DNA of 63,009 nt from the NCBI GenBank assembly GCA_021770755.1, contig JAETQI010000023.1:1-63009 (forward strand), given 5' to 3'. Below the pieces are notes generated by a model that was not told where the DNA came from, did no database searches, and saw only the letters and a program-made list of their open reading frames with translations. Shown one piece after another: positions 16,623-25,165 of this stretch. Source of the stretch: Lachnospiraceae bacterium. GTDB lineage: Bacteria > Bacillota > Clostridia > Lachnospirales > Lachnospiraceae. Position 1 is the stretch's first letter. The number at the start of each line of letters is the position of its first letter. Both the position numbers and the translations under genes were made by a program.

Positions 16623-17099
16623 CTAAAAATCCAATGTTAATCTGATGATCGCTATGTCGGATCTGGCAAAGACCATATCCTTTGTCTCTGAATCATTTTC
16701 TGTCTGTATCGTGACAGTATCCCTGTCAAATGCCTTGAGGATACCGATAAATTCTTTCTGCCGCCCGATCGGCTTGTAGGTCTTGACCTCCACTTCTTCG
16801 CCCAGGCTCTTCTCCAGATGCCGGTCCTTCCGAAGCGCCCTGCCAAGCCCCGGGCTGGATACCTCCAGTATATAGGCATCCGCTATAAAATCTTCCTCGT
16901 CCAGTTTTTCCGAAAAAGCGCGGCTGACATTCTCACAGTCAACGATGCTCACACCCTCCGGCTTGTCGATATAAGCCCTCAGATACCAGTCGCTCCCTTC
17001 CTTGACATACTCGACATCGTAAATACTGCAGCCGTTTGCTGCAACAATCGGCGCAAGCAGTGCTTCTGCGCGCTCCTCGTACGAATTCTTTTTCGCCAT
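16623..17099 (-). CDS. rimP: ribosome maturation factor RimP
   Basis: 158 aa. Needed for 30S assembly. Motifs IYDVEYVKEG, LRAYIDKPEGVSIVDCENVSR and LEVSSPGLGR are characteristic. ATG 17099 (MAKKNSYEE) has GGTGAAGGA just upstream; an upstream in-frame ATG adds five residues but overlaps this RBS. First gene of the nusA-infB operon. Confidence 0.95.
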   Translation of the reverse strand: MAKKNSYEERAEALLAPIVAANGCSIYDVEYVKEGSDWYLRAYIDKPEGVSIVDCENVSRAFSEKLDEEDFIADAYILEVSSPGLGRALRKDRHLEKSLGEEVEVKTYKPIGRQKEFIGILKAFDRDTVTIQTENDSETKDMVFARSDIAIIRLTLDF

Positions 17100-17156
17100 T
17101 CCTTCACCTCGCACTAATATAACTTTACCTGCCGGCAGATTTCCTCTGCACGGGTC

Positions 17157-17246
17157 TGTGCAATCGAGCAGGGAAGAATCCTCTTCCCCCTACTCGCCGC
17201 ACCGGGCGTCCGTCAGCGCATGCTGACATTTTCCTCTGGACACCCG
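17157..17246. repeat. fourth, diverged copy of the 89-bp structured repeat
   Basis: 90 bp beginning TGTGCAATCGAG. It keeps both hairpins although the sequence differs: outer stem GGGCGTCC/GGACACCC replaces GGGCACCC/GGGTGCCC with two paired changes and one mismatch, and inner stem GTCAGC/GCTGAC is unchanged. It lies upstream of rimP and downstream of the citrate synthase gene. Confidence 0.8.
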
Positions 17247-17257
17247 TGTGCATATAG

Positions 17258-17285
17258 AAAGAGTGGACTCGCAAGTCCACTCTTT
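17258..17285. terminator. terminator after citrate synthase
   Basis: Perfect 12-bp stem AAAGAGTGGACT/AGTCCACTCTTT around CGCA, T-rich on both sides, about 80 bp past the citrate synthase stop. Confidence 0.75.
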
Positions 17286-17363
17286 ATCATCTAGCATCAT
17301 TTAACTTATAATCATTCTAACACTGCAGCGCACAAATTGCAATAACTTTTTAGAATTTTTTTC

Positions 17364-18785
17364 CTATTCGTTCATAGGAAGTTTATATACCTTTTGATCC
17401 TGCCCGTCCAACTTGGGTGTCGATCTGTCTTTCAATGTCTCATACGGCCGCAGCACTGCGATACTCTTGTACGCAGGTCTGATGATCTTGTCGACATTGA
17501 TCAGCTCCTCCATGCGGTGCGCACTCCATCCGACAATACGTGCGATCGCGAAGATCGGCGTGAACAGTTCCATCGGGATATCCAGCATACTGTACACGAA
17601 TCCGCTGTAAAAATCGACATTTGCGCTGACACCTTTGTAGATCCTGCACTTCTCGGCTATAACCTCCGGCGCCAGCCGCTCGATCATGGAGTACAGTTCG
17701 AAATCCTTGCGGTGCTTCTTCTCGTTGGCAAGCTTCTCCACGAATGACTTGAACACCTTTGCCCTCGGATCCGAGATCGAATACACAGCATGTCCCATTC
17801 CATAGATCAGACCGGCACGGTCAAACGCCTCTTTGTTCAGAAGGCGGTACAGATATTGCCGCACCTGATCCTCGTCTGTCGTATCGTCCACATTTCTCCG
17901 CAGGTCTTCCATCATCTGCACGACCTTGATGTTGGCGCCGCCGTGCTTTGGTCCTTTCAGGGATGACAGTGCCGCCGCGATGACAGAATACGTGTCCGAA
18001 CCTGCGCTGGTGACAACCCTGGTCGTAAATGTCGAGTTGTTCCCGCCGCCGTGTTCCATGTGAAGCACAAGCGCCGCATCGAGAACTTTGGCCTCCGTCG
18101 GCGTGTACGACATATCCGGCCGCAGCATTCTCAGCAGGTTCTCCGCCGTGGAAAGCCTCGGGTCCGGTCTATGTATGTACAGGCTCTCGTCGCATTCATA
18201 GTGATTGTACGCATGATATCCGTATACGGATAACATCGGAAATACACTGATCAGCATCAGACTCTGTCTGAGCACGTTGTCTAGCGACATGTCTGTCACG
18301 CTGTCATCATAAGACGCAAGTGTCAGCACACTCTTCGTCAGCGAATTCATAATGTCATGGCTTGGCGCCTTCATGATGACATCCCGCACGAAATTCGTGG
18401 GCAGCGTCATGCTGTAGCCCAAAGTCTTCTTAAACTCCATCAGTTGGCTCGTATTCGGAAGGCTTCCAAACAACAGCAGATACGCGCACTCGTCAAAGCC
18501 GAACCGCTCATCATTCTGGAACCCCCTCACCAGATCATAAATATTGTATCCCCTGTAGTAAAGCTGACCATCGCAGGGGATACTCTTTCCGTCTATCTCT
18601 TCCGAGGATTTTATCAATGAAATATTGGTAAGTCCGGAAAGAACACCCTTTCCATTCTTATCACGCAAACCTCTCTTTACGCCGTATTCATCAAACAGAT
18701 CCGGATCGATGGCGTTGTTGTCTACACACACTTTTGAATATTTATGCGTAAACTCCTTTATACTCTCGTCACTCTTTAATCCCAT
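17364..18785 (-). CDS. gltA: citrate synthase
   Basis: 473 aa. Condenses oxaloacetate and acetyl-CoA, first step towards 2-oxoglutarate and glutamate. Catalytic motifs: His in GPKHGGAN, His in GMGHAVYS and Asp in ANVDFYSGFVY. It is longer than the usual 370-430 aa, with about 40 extra residues at the N-terminus, as in other Clostridia. Single-gene unit with its own promoter and terminator. The product may serve glutamate synthesis; no other TCA genes are nearby. Confidence 0.93.
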   Translation of the reverse strand: MGLKSDESIKEFTHKYSKVCVDNNAIDPDLFDEYGVKRGLRDKNGKGVLSGLTNISLIKSSEEIDGKSIPCDGQLYYRGYNIYDLVRGFQNDERFGFDECAYLLLFGSLPNTSQLMEFKKTLGYSMTLPTNFVRDVIMKAPSHDIMNSLTKSVLTLASYDDSVTDMSLDNVLRQSLMLISVFPMLSVYGYHAYNHYECDESLYIHRPDPRLSTAENLLRMLRPDMSYTPTEAKVLDAALVLHMEHGGGNNSTFTTRVVTSAGSDTYSVIAAALSSLKGPKHGGANIKVVQMMEDLRRNVDDTTDEDQVRQYLYRLLNKEAFDRAGLIYGMGHAVYSISDPRAKVFKSFVEKLANEKKHRKDFELYSMIERLAPEVIAEKCRIYKGVSANVDFYSGFVYSMLDIPMELFTPIFAIARIVGWSAHRMEELINVDKIIRPAYKSIAVLRPYETLKDRSTPKLDGQDQKVYKLPMNE

Positions 18786-18838
18786 TTACAACACCCTTTC
18801 TTATTTATTTTTCTTAACTTTTGTCATGCCTCTCTTCT

Positions 18839-18867
18839 ATTATACTGTATATCGAACCACATAACAA
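18839..18867 (-). promoter_or_regulatory. promoter of citrate synthase gene
   Basis: Minus strand TTGTTA (18867-18862), 17-bp spacer, TATAAT (18844-18839), about 50 bp before the start codon. Confidence 0.65.
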
Positions 18868-18891
18868 GCGCATAAAAGTGAAAAAAATGTG

Positions 18892-18931
18892 AAAAAAACA
18901 CCGCAACACCAAATATTCGGTATTTGCAGCG
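18892..18931 (-). terminator. terminator of the tRNA-Glu pair
   Basis: On the minus strand an imperfect GC-rich hairpin (arms 18931-18919 and 18910-18899, with one bulge and G-T pairs) is followed by seven T residues. Confidence 0.7.
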
Positions 18932-18964
18932 TTCTTATTGGGTTGGGCTGTCTAAAACAGTCAA

Positions 18965-19036
18965 CAGCTCGTAGGGGAATCGAACCCCTGTTTTCGCCGT
19001 GAGAGGGCGACGTCTTAACCGCTTGACCAACGAGCC
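18965..19036 (-). tRNA. tRNA-Glu (anticodon CTC)
   Basis: 72 nt folding as a standard cloverleaf: acceptor GGCTCGT/ACGAGCT with G73, D-arm GGTCAAGCGGTTAAGAC, anticodon loop CTCTCAC and T-arm CAGGGGTTCGAATCCCCTA. Anticodon CTC reads GAG. CCA is not encoded. Identical in sequence to the upstream copy at 19069-19140. Confidence 0.95.
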
Positions 19037-19068
19037 TTAATGTGTATTATCAATATAAAGTTGTAAAA

Positions 19069-19140
19069 CAGCTCGTAGGGGAATCGAACCCCTGTTTTCG
19101 CCGTGAGAGGGCGACGTCTTAACCGCTTGACCAACGAGCC
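19069..19140 (-). tRNA. tRNA-Glu (anticodon CTC), second copy
   Basis: Base-for-base identical to the tRNA at 18965-19036 and 32 bp upstream of it in the direction of transcription, so the pair is probably one transcript. Confidence 0.95.
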
Positions 19141-19169
19141 TTAACTGTTGTATTGCTGACAACTATTAA

Positions 19170-19198
19170 ATCATACAACAGTTTTTTCAAAAAAGCAA
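19170..19198 (-). promoter_or_regulatory. promoter of the tRNA-Glu pair
   Basis: Minus strand TTGCTT (19198-19193), 17-bp spacer, TATGAT (19175-19170), about 30 bp before the first tRNA. Confidence 0.6.
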
Positions 19199-19239
19199 GT
19201 ACTTTTTTTAATTTTTTTTACTTTTTCGTTTTCGCGCCC

Positions 19240-19545
19240 TCAGACCTTAAAATCCATGCAGATCCGCGTCTTTGTGTACGGACGGACCCTGCCATCCGCC
19301 ACCGCCACATGCTCCGGATGCACTGCATAGCCTTTCAATGCCTCCTCATCCTCAAATAAAGAGTCGAGCATCACGTCCGCATTGGATGACGCGAGCGGAT
19401 CAGTCTCCACTTTGATGTCGGCCAGACCAGGAATCTTCCCCTGGAGCGATTCAAGCCCCGCCTTGATCCCGGCTTTCACTTCTGCCCGCTCACTGTCGGA
19501 CAGCTCGTCCTTTAACTGCCATAATATCACATGTTTTACCATCAT
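19240..19545 (-). CDS. Dabb (stress-responsive A/B barrel) domain protein
   Basis: 101 aa. The pattern VKHVILWQLKDELSDSE, a central Leu-rich helix and HPEHVAVADGRVRPY near the end fit the Dabb dimeric alpha-beta barrel family. Function in bacteria is mostly unknown. It begins ATGATG after AAGGAGGG. Stands alone between the tRNAs and acyP. Confidence 0.82.
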   Translation of the reverse strand: MMVKHVILWQLKDELSDSERAEVKAGIKAGLESLQGKIPGLADIKVETDPLASSNADVMLDSLFEDEEALKGYAVHPEHVAVADGRVRPYTKTRICMDFKV

Positions 19546-19613
19546 ATACCCTCCTTTTCAAAGATCTGTAAGAAAATGATCGATGCAGCTCCTGACAATT
19601 CAAAAAATCTTCC

Positions 19614-19886
19614 TCACCGCACATAAAAAGAGCGCTCATCTTCCTCAAGCGGTATTACTTCTGTCTCGATGGAGTCGATCACGATATAGTCGCTTTTGTT
19701 GATCATCACCAGCATCTGGTTGATCGCCTCCTCCGTTCCCTGCGCCTCCATCTCAACCGAACCGTCATATTCATTTTTTGCCCAGCCAGTGATCCCCATA
19801 CCGTTTGCGGCATACTTTGCCCGGTAGCGGAATCCGACGCCCTGCACCCTTCCTGTGAACCTAAAATGTTTCCTAACCAAAATCAT
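19614..19886 (-). CDS. acyP: acylphosphatase
   Basis: 90 aa from ATG 19886 (MILVRKHFRF), the normal family length. Hydrolyses carboxyl-phosphate bonds such as acetyl phosphate. Signature GRVQGVGFRYRAKYAANGMGITGWAKN contains the catalytic Arg and Asn; GSVEMEAQG follows. It overlaps the end of the PAS gene by 14 bases. Confidence 0.92.
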   Translation of the reverse strand: MILVRKHFRFTGRVQGVGFRYRAKYAANGMGITGWAKNEYDGSVEMEAQGTEEAINQMLVMINKSDYIVIDSIETEVIPLEEDERSFYVR

Positions 19887-20256
19887 ACCTTTTTGCTTTC
19901 TCGATTTCCCGGTACTCATGTTTCTCATAATAGCCGATCAGCGCTCCGCCTTCGTCGCGCAGCGCGACCATGTACACGTCCTTGTTTTCTTTTTCATTCC
20001 GCGAAGTGTAGATCCTGTTATGTTCCACGCTCTCTGCGAACCACGAAACGACTTTGCTGATCATCTCCCGCGACTGTGGATCGTGGCAGTCCAGCAGGCT
20101 TTTCCCCACGAGCGCCTGCCCGCCCCTCTTGCCATACCGGGTCACTGCCGCCGGATTCATGTAGATGATCTCATGATCCAGACCGCAGATCACAACTGCA
20201 CATTGATCCTGATCGACGATACTCTTAAAATATGCTGCCAGTTCTATTTTCATCAT
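19873..20256 (-). CDS. single PAS-domain protein
   Basis: 127 aa with nothing but one PAS fold: VVICGLDHEIIYMNPAAVTRYG is the typical N-terminal strand-helix, and the later strands include DVYMVALRDEGGALIGYYEK. No attached kinase, cyclase or DNA-binding domain. Such proteins act as free-standing sensors or partners, but the partner here is unknown. It overlaps acyP. Confidence 0.75.
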   Translation of the reverse strand: MMKIELAAYFKSIVDQDQCAVVICGLDHEIIYMNPAAVTRYGKRGGQALVGKSLLDCHDPQSREMISKVVSWFAESVEHNRIYTSRNEKENKDVYMVALRDEGGALIGYYEKHEYREIEKAKRYDFG

Positions 20257-20264
20257 TATATCTC

Positions 20265-21122
20265 CTATACAAATTCCTTTTCATATTTTTTGAAAAATTC
20301 ATAGTACGCCCGCACATTGCCAAGCTCCGTCCAGCGCTTTACATCCGCCACTTCCTCGTCCAGATCATAAATCTTGGCGCCTCTCATAGAGAGCAGGAAC
20401 GGCGAGTGTGTAGCGATCACGAACTGACAGTGGAAAAAACGGACAAAATCCTCCAGGAAGCGCAGCAGCTCCTGCTGCTTCTCCGGCGACAGGCTGTTCT
20501 CCGGCTCATCGAGCAGGTACAGTCCGTTTTCCTTGATCTTATCTGCAAAATAAAGAAATGCGCTCTCCCCGTTGGAGTGCTCCCTCACATTGTCCTGCAG
20601 ATGGTTCCGGACAAACTTTGACTTTGTGTTGCGGCGCGCCGAATTCACCTTTTTCAGCCGCTCGTAATCCTCCAGGGAATGCATCTGGAAACGGGTATTT
20701 TTTGCTTCCTGATACTCCTCGAACAACTCCTCCCGCTTTCGGTCGATCCCCTCATTGATGCTCCGCAGATCCAGCATGAAATCAAACACATCATCGCTTG
20801 TGATGATCCTGCTGTGCTTTGGGATCTCCCCCACCGCATCATAAGCGCACATAGCCGTATAATCGCCAAAGAAATTCGACCGGTTGTACAGCGTATCCCG
20901 CCCAAGCCCCAGCTTCTCCGCGATCACATTCAGCGCGGTCGTCTTTCCCGATCCGTTCCCGCCGTACAGGATCGTCACTTCCTCAAAATCAAGCATCCTT
21001 AACCGATGCTCTGACAACACCAGGAAAGGATACACAGTATCATAGCAGGTATATTTCTGCCCCATGGTAAAATCGTATTCCCTTTCCCGGCCAGGAAATT
21101 CAAAATGAGATAAATAGATCAT
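20265..21122 (-). CDS. AAA/ABC-type ATPase of the AAA_21 kind
   Basis: 285 aa from ATG 21122 (MIYLSHFEFPG). Walker A GGNGSGKTT near residue 57, Walker B LYLLDEPENSLSP and the following His of IATHSPFL. Small soluble ATPases of this type often serve as sensors or nuclease partners, but no nuclease domain is fused or adjacent. It lies 1 base after the MGMT-family stop, so the two genes share a transcript. Confidence 0.78.
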   Translation of the reverse strand: MIYLSHFEFPGREREYDFTMGQKYTCYDTVYPFLVLSEHRLRMLDFEEVTILYGGNGSGKTTALNVIAEKLGLGRDTLYNRSNFFGDYTAMCAYDAVGEIPKHSRIITSDDVFDFMLDLRSINEGIDRKREELFEEYQEAKNTRFQMHSLEDYERLKKVNSARRNTKSKFVRNHLQDNVREHSNGESAFLYFADKIKENGLYLLDEPENSLSPEKQQELLRFLEDFVRFFHCQFVIATHSPFLLSMRGAKIYDLDEEVADVKRWTELGNVRAYYEFFKKYEKEFV

Positions 21123-21123
21123 A

Positions 21124-21441
21124 TCAATACACCGGTCTTTCCCACTGATACTGCGCCATGTCCACACAGTCCCCCACAAACTTCACACCCTCTGCCTGCA
21201 ATAATTCCACCTGGCGGTTGCCGCCGCCAAAGGCAAACGCATCCGATACCCTGCCTTCCTTGTTGACAACCCGGTAGCAGGGGATATGGCCGGGATCCGG
21301 ATTGGCATGCAGCGCATAACCGACCACCCTCGCCCACCGTTTATTCCCTGCAAGCGCGGCAACCTGTCCGTAAGTCGCCACACGCCCATACGGGATCTGC
21401 TTTACCACTTCATATATCTTATCAAACGCAGACTGTCCCAC
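21124..21441 (-). CDS. MGMT-family DNA repair protein, short form
   Basis: 105 aa; only the C-terminal DNA-binding/active-site domain of methylguanine methyltransferase is present. The active-site Cys55 is in IPCYRVV, where classical MGMT has PCHRV; VATYGQVA and the ARVVGYALHANP winged helix are conserved. The retained Cys argues against the alkyltransferase-like (Cys to Trp) group, but the His to Tyr change leaves activity uncertain. Confidence 0.82.
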   Translation of the reverse strand: MGQSAFDKIYEVVKQIPYGRVATYGQVAALAGNKRWARVVGYALHANPDPGHIPCYRVVNKEGRVSDAFAFGGGNRQVELLQAEGVKFVGDCVDMAQYQWERPVY

Positions 21442-21453
21442 ACGATCCCTCCC

Positions 21454-23022
21454 TCAGACAACCGCTTCCACAATAGTCTTATCACCATAGGTCAGTGTCT
21501 TTACGCCCGTCTCCTTTTTCCTGTTAAAGTTAAAGCTCAGCATGTAGCCCTTTTTCTGGTGAAAGTGATCCAGATAATCCGTCAACTGGCGTTCGCCGCG
21601 TTCATTGTACTCGTTTCCGCGCCAGATCTTCATCTCTATGATGAACTGTTCTCCCGCGTAGTCCACGATCACATCCGTGCGGCGCTCATTCCTCGTCTGC
21701 GCCTCGATATAATAGTTGCCTGTCCCGTTGATGATCGGTCTAAGATACAGCAGGAAGAATTTGCGCCCGTCATTTTCCAGAAATCTCTTGTCGTCACTGC
21801 CATAGATCTCCTGAAAATGCTCCACAAACTTTTTCAGTACACGCTCCATGTCAAGCCTGCCGTCCATGACAAACTGATTCCTGTCCTGCTTTGCCTCCCT
21901 GCTCATCGCATTCGACAGCTCTTCCTCGGACAGAAAGAGATTGTACAAACGTGTTTCGAAAATACGGTTTGCCACCTTGACTTCTATTCCATCATCTACA
22001 ACATACCCAAACATGCACGCCAATTCTATCGTATGATTATCCAGATTGTACGTCACTTGTTCTCCCTCGAACAACATCATGTACAGCATCTGCTTTAACT
22101 CCGGATATTCACTGATGTGTTTGATCATGCTGTCAAACAGGGTTGTCCTTGCCTTTAGGATGATCCGGACTGCCTCCCTGACACCTTCCCTTGTCCAGAT
22201 ATGATCACGATCCAGCTTTTCATCCATTGTCTTGCAGATCGCGGATACCAGATATGGATACCCCGAGGTGTACTGTGCGATCTCATCTGCGACCGCGCCG
22301 ACGTCCATGCCGGTGTGATGATCCGCCTCATACGCTGTCAGCATCGCAGCGATCTGCGCTGCGGAAAAACTCATATCGACCTCAAAATCGGCAGCGATGT
22401 TCCATGGACTGTTGTACTGATGTTCCGATTCCGCGCGTATCTTTAATTTCAGATTCTTGATATCATATACGCCGGCGAGGATCACGGAATGAAAGATCGG
22501 CCGCCTCTCCCTTGCGAGATAATATCCCCTGAGCTGCGCGAGAAAATCAATAAATACCTGATTGTTTGAAGCGCTGTCCACCTCATCGATCATCAGTACG
22601 ATCGGCCGGTCTGCCCGTCTGCATATCCCGCTCAATACGAGGAACAACTCACGGAGGCTTCCGCTGACTGTATTTTGGGCAAAATCCTCCAATGGCCGCA
22701 TCAATTCTTTCGCATCTGGCGCTCCTTCCGCAAAGGAAAGAAGAAACTCCTCTGCAAAGGCGTGCACAAAAGTTTCCGCATTGACAAACTCCTCACTTCC
22801 GATACTCTGAAAATCCATGGAAACCACAAAATACGCTGCCCTCAGATACTCCGCCAACGCCATGAGCGTCGTTGTCTTGCCGTACTGGCGTCCCCTGTTG
22901 ATGACAAAATACTTCTCCCTGTCCACAAACTGCTCCTTGATCACCGACAGCCGTTCGTCAAGCGGCACCATGTAATGCCGGTCCGGTCTGCAGCATCCCT
23001 CTGTATTGAAAAAGCGCGTCAT
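21454..23022 (-). CDS. AAA-ATPase with C-terminal PD-(D/E)XK-like domain
   Basis: 522 aa. Walker A-like NRGRQYGKTTT (about 42-52), Walker B IVLMIDEVDSA (about 140-150), then a helical lid and winged-helix-like part. The last 120 residues contain a nuclease-like core: RRTDVIVDYAGEQFIIEMKIWRG, fitting D-Xn-ExK. No signal peptide or membrane segment. Same broad architecture as 61062-62636, though distant in sequence. The genomic role of these proteins is unknown. Confidence 0.75.
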   Translation of the reverse strand: MTRFFNTEGCCRPDRHYMVPLDERLSVIKEQFVDREKYFVINRGRQYGKTTTLMALAEYLRAAYFVVSMDFQSIGSEEFVNAETFVHAFAEEFLLSFAEGAPDAKELMRPLEDFAQNTVSGSLRELFLVLSGICRRADRPIVLMIDEVDSASNNQVFIDFLAQLRGYYLARERRPIFHSVILAGVYDIKNLKLKIRAESEHQYNSPWNIAADFEVDMSFSAAQIAAMLTAYEADHHTGMDVGAVADEIAQYTSGYPYLVSAICKTMDEKLDRDHIWTREGVREAVRIILKARTTLFDSMIKHISEYPELKQMLYMMLFEGEQVTYNLDNHTIELACMFGYVVDDGIEVKVANRIFETRLYNLFLSEEELSNAMSREAKQDRNQFVMDGRLDMERVLKKFVEHFQEIYGSDDKRFLENDGRKFFLLYLRPIINGTGNYYIEAQTRNERRTDVIVDYAGEQFIIEMKIWRGNEYNERGERQLTDYLDHFHQKKGYMLSFNFNRKKETGVKTLTYGDKTIVEAVV

Positions 23023-23077
23023 TCTTCCCCTCCCTTCCTGTTTCCATCAGTATAACATAATCCATTGGCAAAAGCTA

Positions 23078-24469
23078 TCAATAAATATAGGAACCGATCG
23101 TCAGCGTGACCACAGCCCCGTTTCCGTCCTCCCGGTTTGCAGTCACCAGGCTGCCGCCGTGCTGCCCTGCCGCTCTTGCCGCAATGAACAGCCCCAGTCC
23201 ATAGTGCTTTCCCGACCGCTCTTCGCACTCTGTATAAAACTGCCTGGCAGCATATTTTAAGGCACTGTCCGAAAAACCCGTCCCGCTGTCCGTCACCCTG
23301 AACACAAGCTTATCGACATCGGCTGTAACGGACAATTCAACCGCACCCTGCCTCGGCGTGTGTTCGACCGCATTATCAAGAATATCAGAAACCGCGCGGA
23401 CGATAAGCTCCCGATCCCCATAAAATATTTCTGAGCTCCCCGCCTTTCTGACCGTCAGCGCGATCTCCTTCGAACGGCACAGAGATAATGCCTGCTGTTC
23501 GATCTCCCCGACACACGTCTCCACAGAAAAATCCTCCGCAGTCATTGCCTGCGCATCTTCGGTCCTGACAGCATCGCTTAACAGCCCGAGATACTTTTCG
23601 ATCCTGGAAACGCCTGCACAGATCCCCTCCGTCAGATCCCTTTCCTCGCCGGACAGCTCTCCCTCCAGCAGCAGCTCCGCATTCCCCCTTATGACCGTCA
23701 ACGGGATCTTAATGTCGTGTGCGACAGACGATATCTGCATCCGCCGGTCCTGCTCCAGCTCCCACTGTTCTTTCAGTGATCTCTCCAGCGCATCCCCCAT
23801 ATCCTGTATCGAGCGCAGCACTGTATTGAATTCCCCAATGCCTGTCACAGTGACGCCCAGATCCAGCTCCTGCCCCGCGATCCGGTCAACAGCAGTAACG
23901 ATCGGCTCCAGCTCCCTCTTTAATCTTCGCCCGAACCGCACCGCCGTCACAAACGCATCCAGCAGAAAAAAAGCCAGCAGAATAAGCATGGCAAGCAATT
24001 CCGGCCTCGGAAGCCACTGATCCAGGATCGGCGACGCAAAATGCACATACATGTCATAACAGACTACGCAGACCGAATCCGCCCTCTCGATCAGCGCATA
24101 CTGGTGCATGGCATCCCGCGGCGCATTGCTTAACAACGCCCTGATCTGCCCCAGCGCACGATCGATCTCTCCAGAAGCCATATCGCTCTCCACGACCGTC
24201 CCATCCCGATCGATCAGTATATACGTGCACGGGAACGGAATCAACGCCCTGTCAAAGGGCTCACTCCGGGCAATCCTGTCTCTCGCTTCCCCGACAGCCC
24301 TCTCCGCATAATTTGCCTGCAGCACAAATCCGCTCTGAAACCCAGCGCTCGCACACAGGATCACCACCCCCGCAAACAGGATCGTAGTCAGACAGAACAC
24401 CGCAAGATAACGCAGGAACAACTTATACAGACTGACCGTCCTCCTGTTCAAAGTCCTGCTCACTGCCAT
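23078..24469 (-). CDS. sensor histidine kinase of an antimicrobial-peptide-response system
   Basis: 463 aa from ATG 24469, overlapping the regulator stop as ATGGCAGTGA. Two membrane segments (about 20-42 and 180-200) frame a short outside loop. HAMP-like linker, H-box VAHDIKIPLTVIRG, N-box ILDNAVEH and G-boxes DSGTGFSD and HYGLGLFIA follow. Last gene of the ABC transporter-regulator-kinase cluster, an order like the Clostridioides CprABC-CprRK system. Confidence 0.9.
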   Translation of the reverse strand: MAVSRTLNRRTVSLYKLFLRYLAVFCLTTILFAGVVILCASAGFQSGFVLQANYAERAVGEARDRIARSEPFDRALIPFPCTYILIDRDGTVVESDMASGEIDRALGQIRALLSNAPRDAMHQYALIERADSVCVVCYDMYVHFASPILDQWLPRPELLAMLILLAFFLLDAFVTAVRFGRRLKRELEPIVTAVDRIAGQELDLGVTVTGIGEFNTVLRSIQDMGDALERSLKEQWELEQDRRMQISSVAHDIKIPLTVIRGNAELLLEGELSGEERDLTEGICAGVSRIEKYLGLLSDAVRTEDAQAMTAEDFSVETCVGEIEQQALSLCRSKEIALTVRKAGSSEIFYGDRELIVRAVSDILDNAVEHTPRQGAVELSVTADVDKLVFRVTDSGTGFSDSALKYAARQFYTECEERSGKHYGLGLFIAARAAGQHGGSLVTANREDGNGAVVTLTIGSYIY

Positions 24470-25155
24470 TTGTACCCCACTCCCCACACGGTGCTGATCG
24501 GACATGCCGACTGTTCCGAATACTTTGAAAATTTACCGCGGATATTTTTGATATGCATGCGGATCGCGGAGGCATCACTCTCCGAATCATAGCCCAGCAC
24601 AGCCTCCAGTATGCTCTCCAGCGAAAAGACCTGCCCTTTGTTGCGCACCAGATATTCACAGATCTGATACTCGCTTCTGGTCAGCGGGATCTTCTCAAAC
24701 TCCGTATCCGCGCCAGGGACGGAAAGCCTGATATGCACCTCCCGGGCAGACAGATCGAAATAATATCTGCCGCTTGTGATCGTCTGATGGTGCTGCCTGC
24801 CCTCCCGCCGCAGATGTGCTGTCACTCTGGCACGCAGCTCCGCGACGCCAAAAGGCTTCCTGATATAATCATCCCCTCCCATTGCAAACCCCTCGACAAT
24901 GTCCTGCTCCATCGTCTTTGCAGTCAGAAACAGGATCGGACAGTCCACCGCCCTGCGTACCTGATAGCAAAAGGAAAAGCCGTCCACCTCCGGCATCATG
25001 ACATCCAGGATCAGCAGGTCATACGGCTTCAGATCCGACGCCTCCAGCCCCGCCGCGCTGTTTCTCGCCGTCACCGTATGTCCGTCCCTGCCAAGCACCT
25101 TCTCGATCAGACGGCAGATATCCTGTTCGTCATCGATCACCAATATATGTGCCAT
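24460..25155 (-). CDS. OmpR-family response regulator
   Basis: 231 aa. Receiver domain with acidic pair IDDEQD, phosphorylated Asp in LLILDVMMPEVDG and Lys in YIRKPF; C-terminal winged helix (LTRSEYQICEYLVRNKGQVFSLESILEAVLGY, VWGVGYKW). Probably binds the repeats at 27481-27511 to turn on the transporter genes. Confidence 0.93.
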   Translation of the reverse strand: MAHILVIDDEQDICRLIEKVLGRDGHTVTARNSAAGLEASDLKPYDLLILDVMMPEVDGFSFCYQVRRAVDCPILFLTAKTMEQDIVEGFAMGGDDYIRKPFGVAELRARVTAHLRREGRQHHQTITSGRYYFDLSAREVHIRLSVPGADTEFEKIPLTRSEYQICEYLVRNKGQVFSLESILEAVLGYDSESDASAIRMHIKNIRGKFSKYSEQSACPISTVWGVGYKWQ

Positions 25156-25165
25156 ACGACTGATC

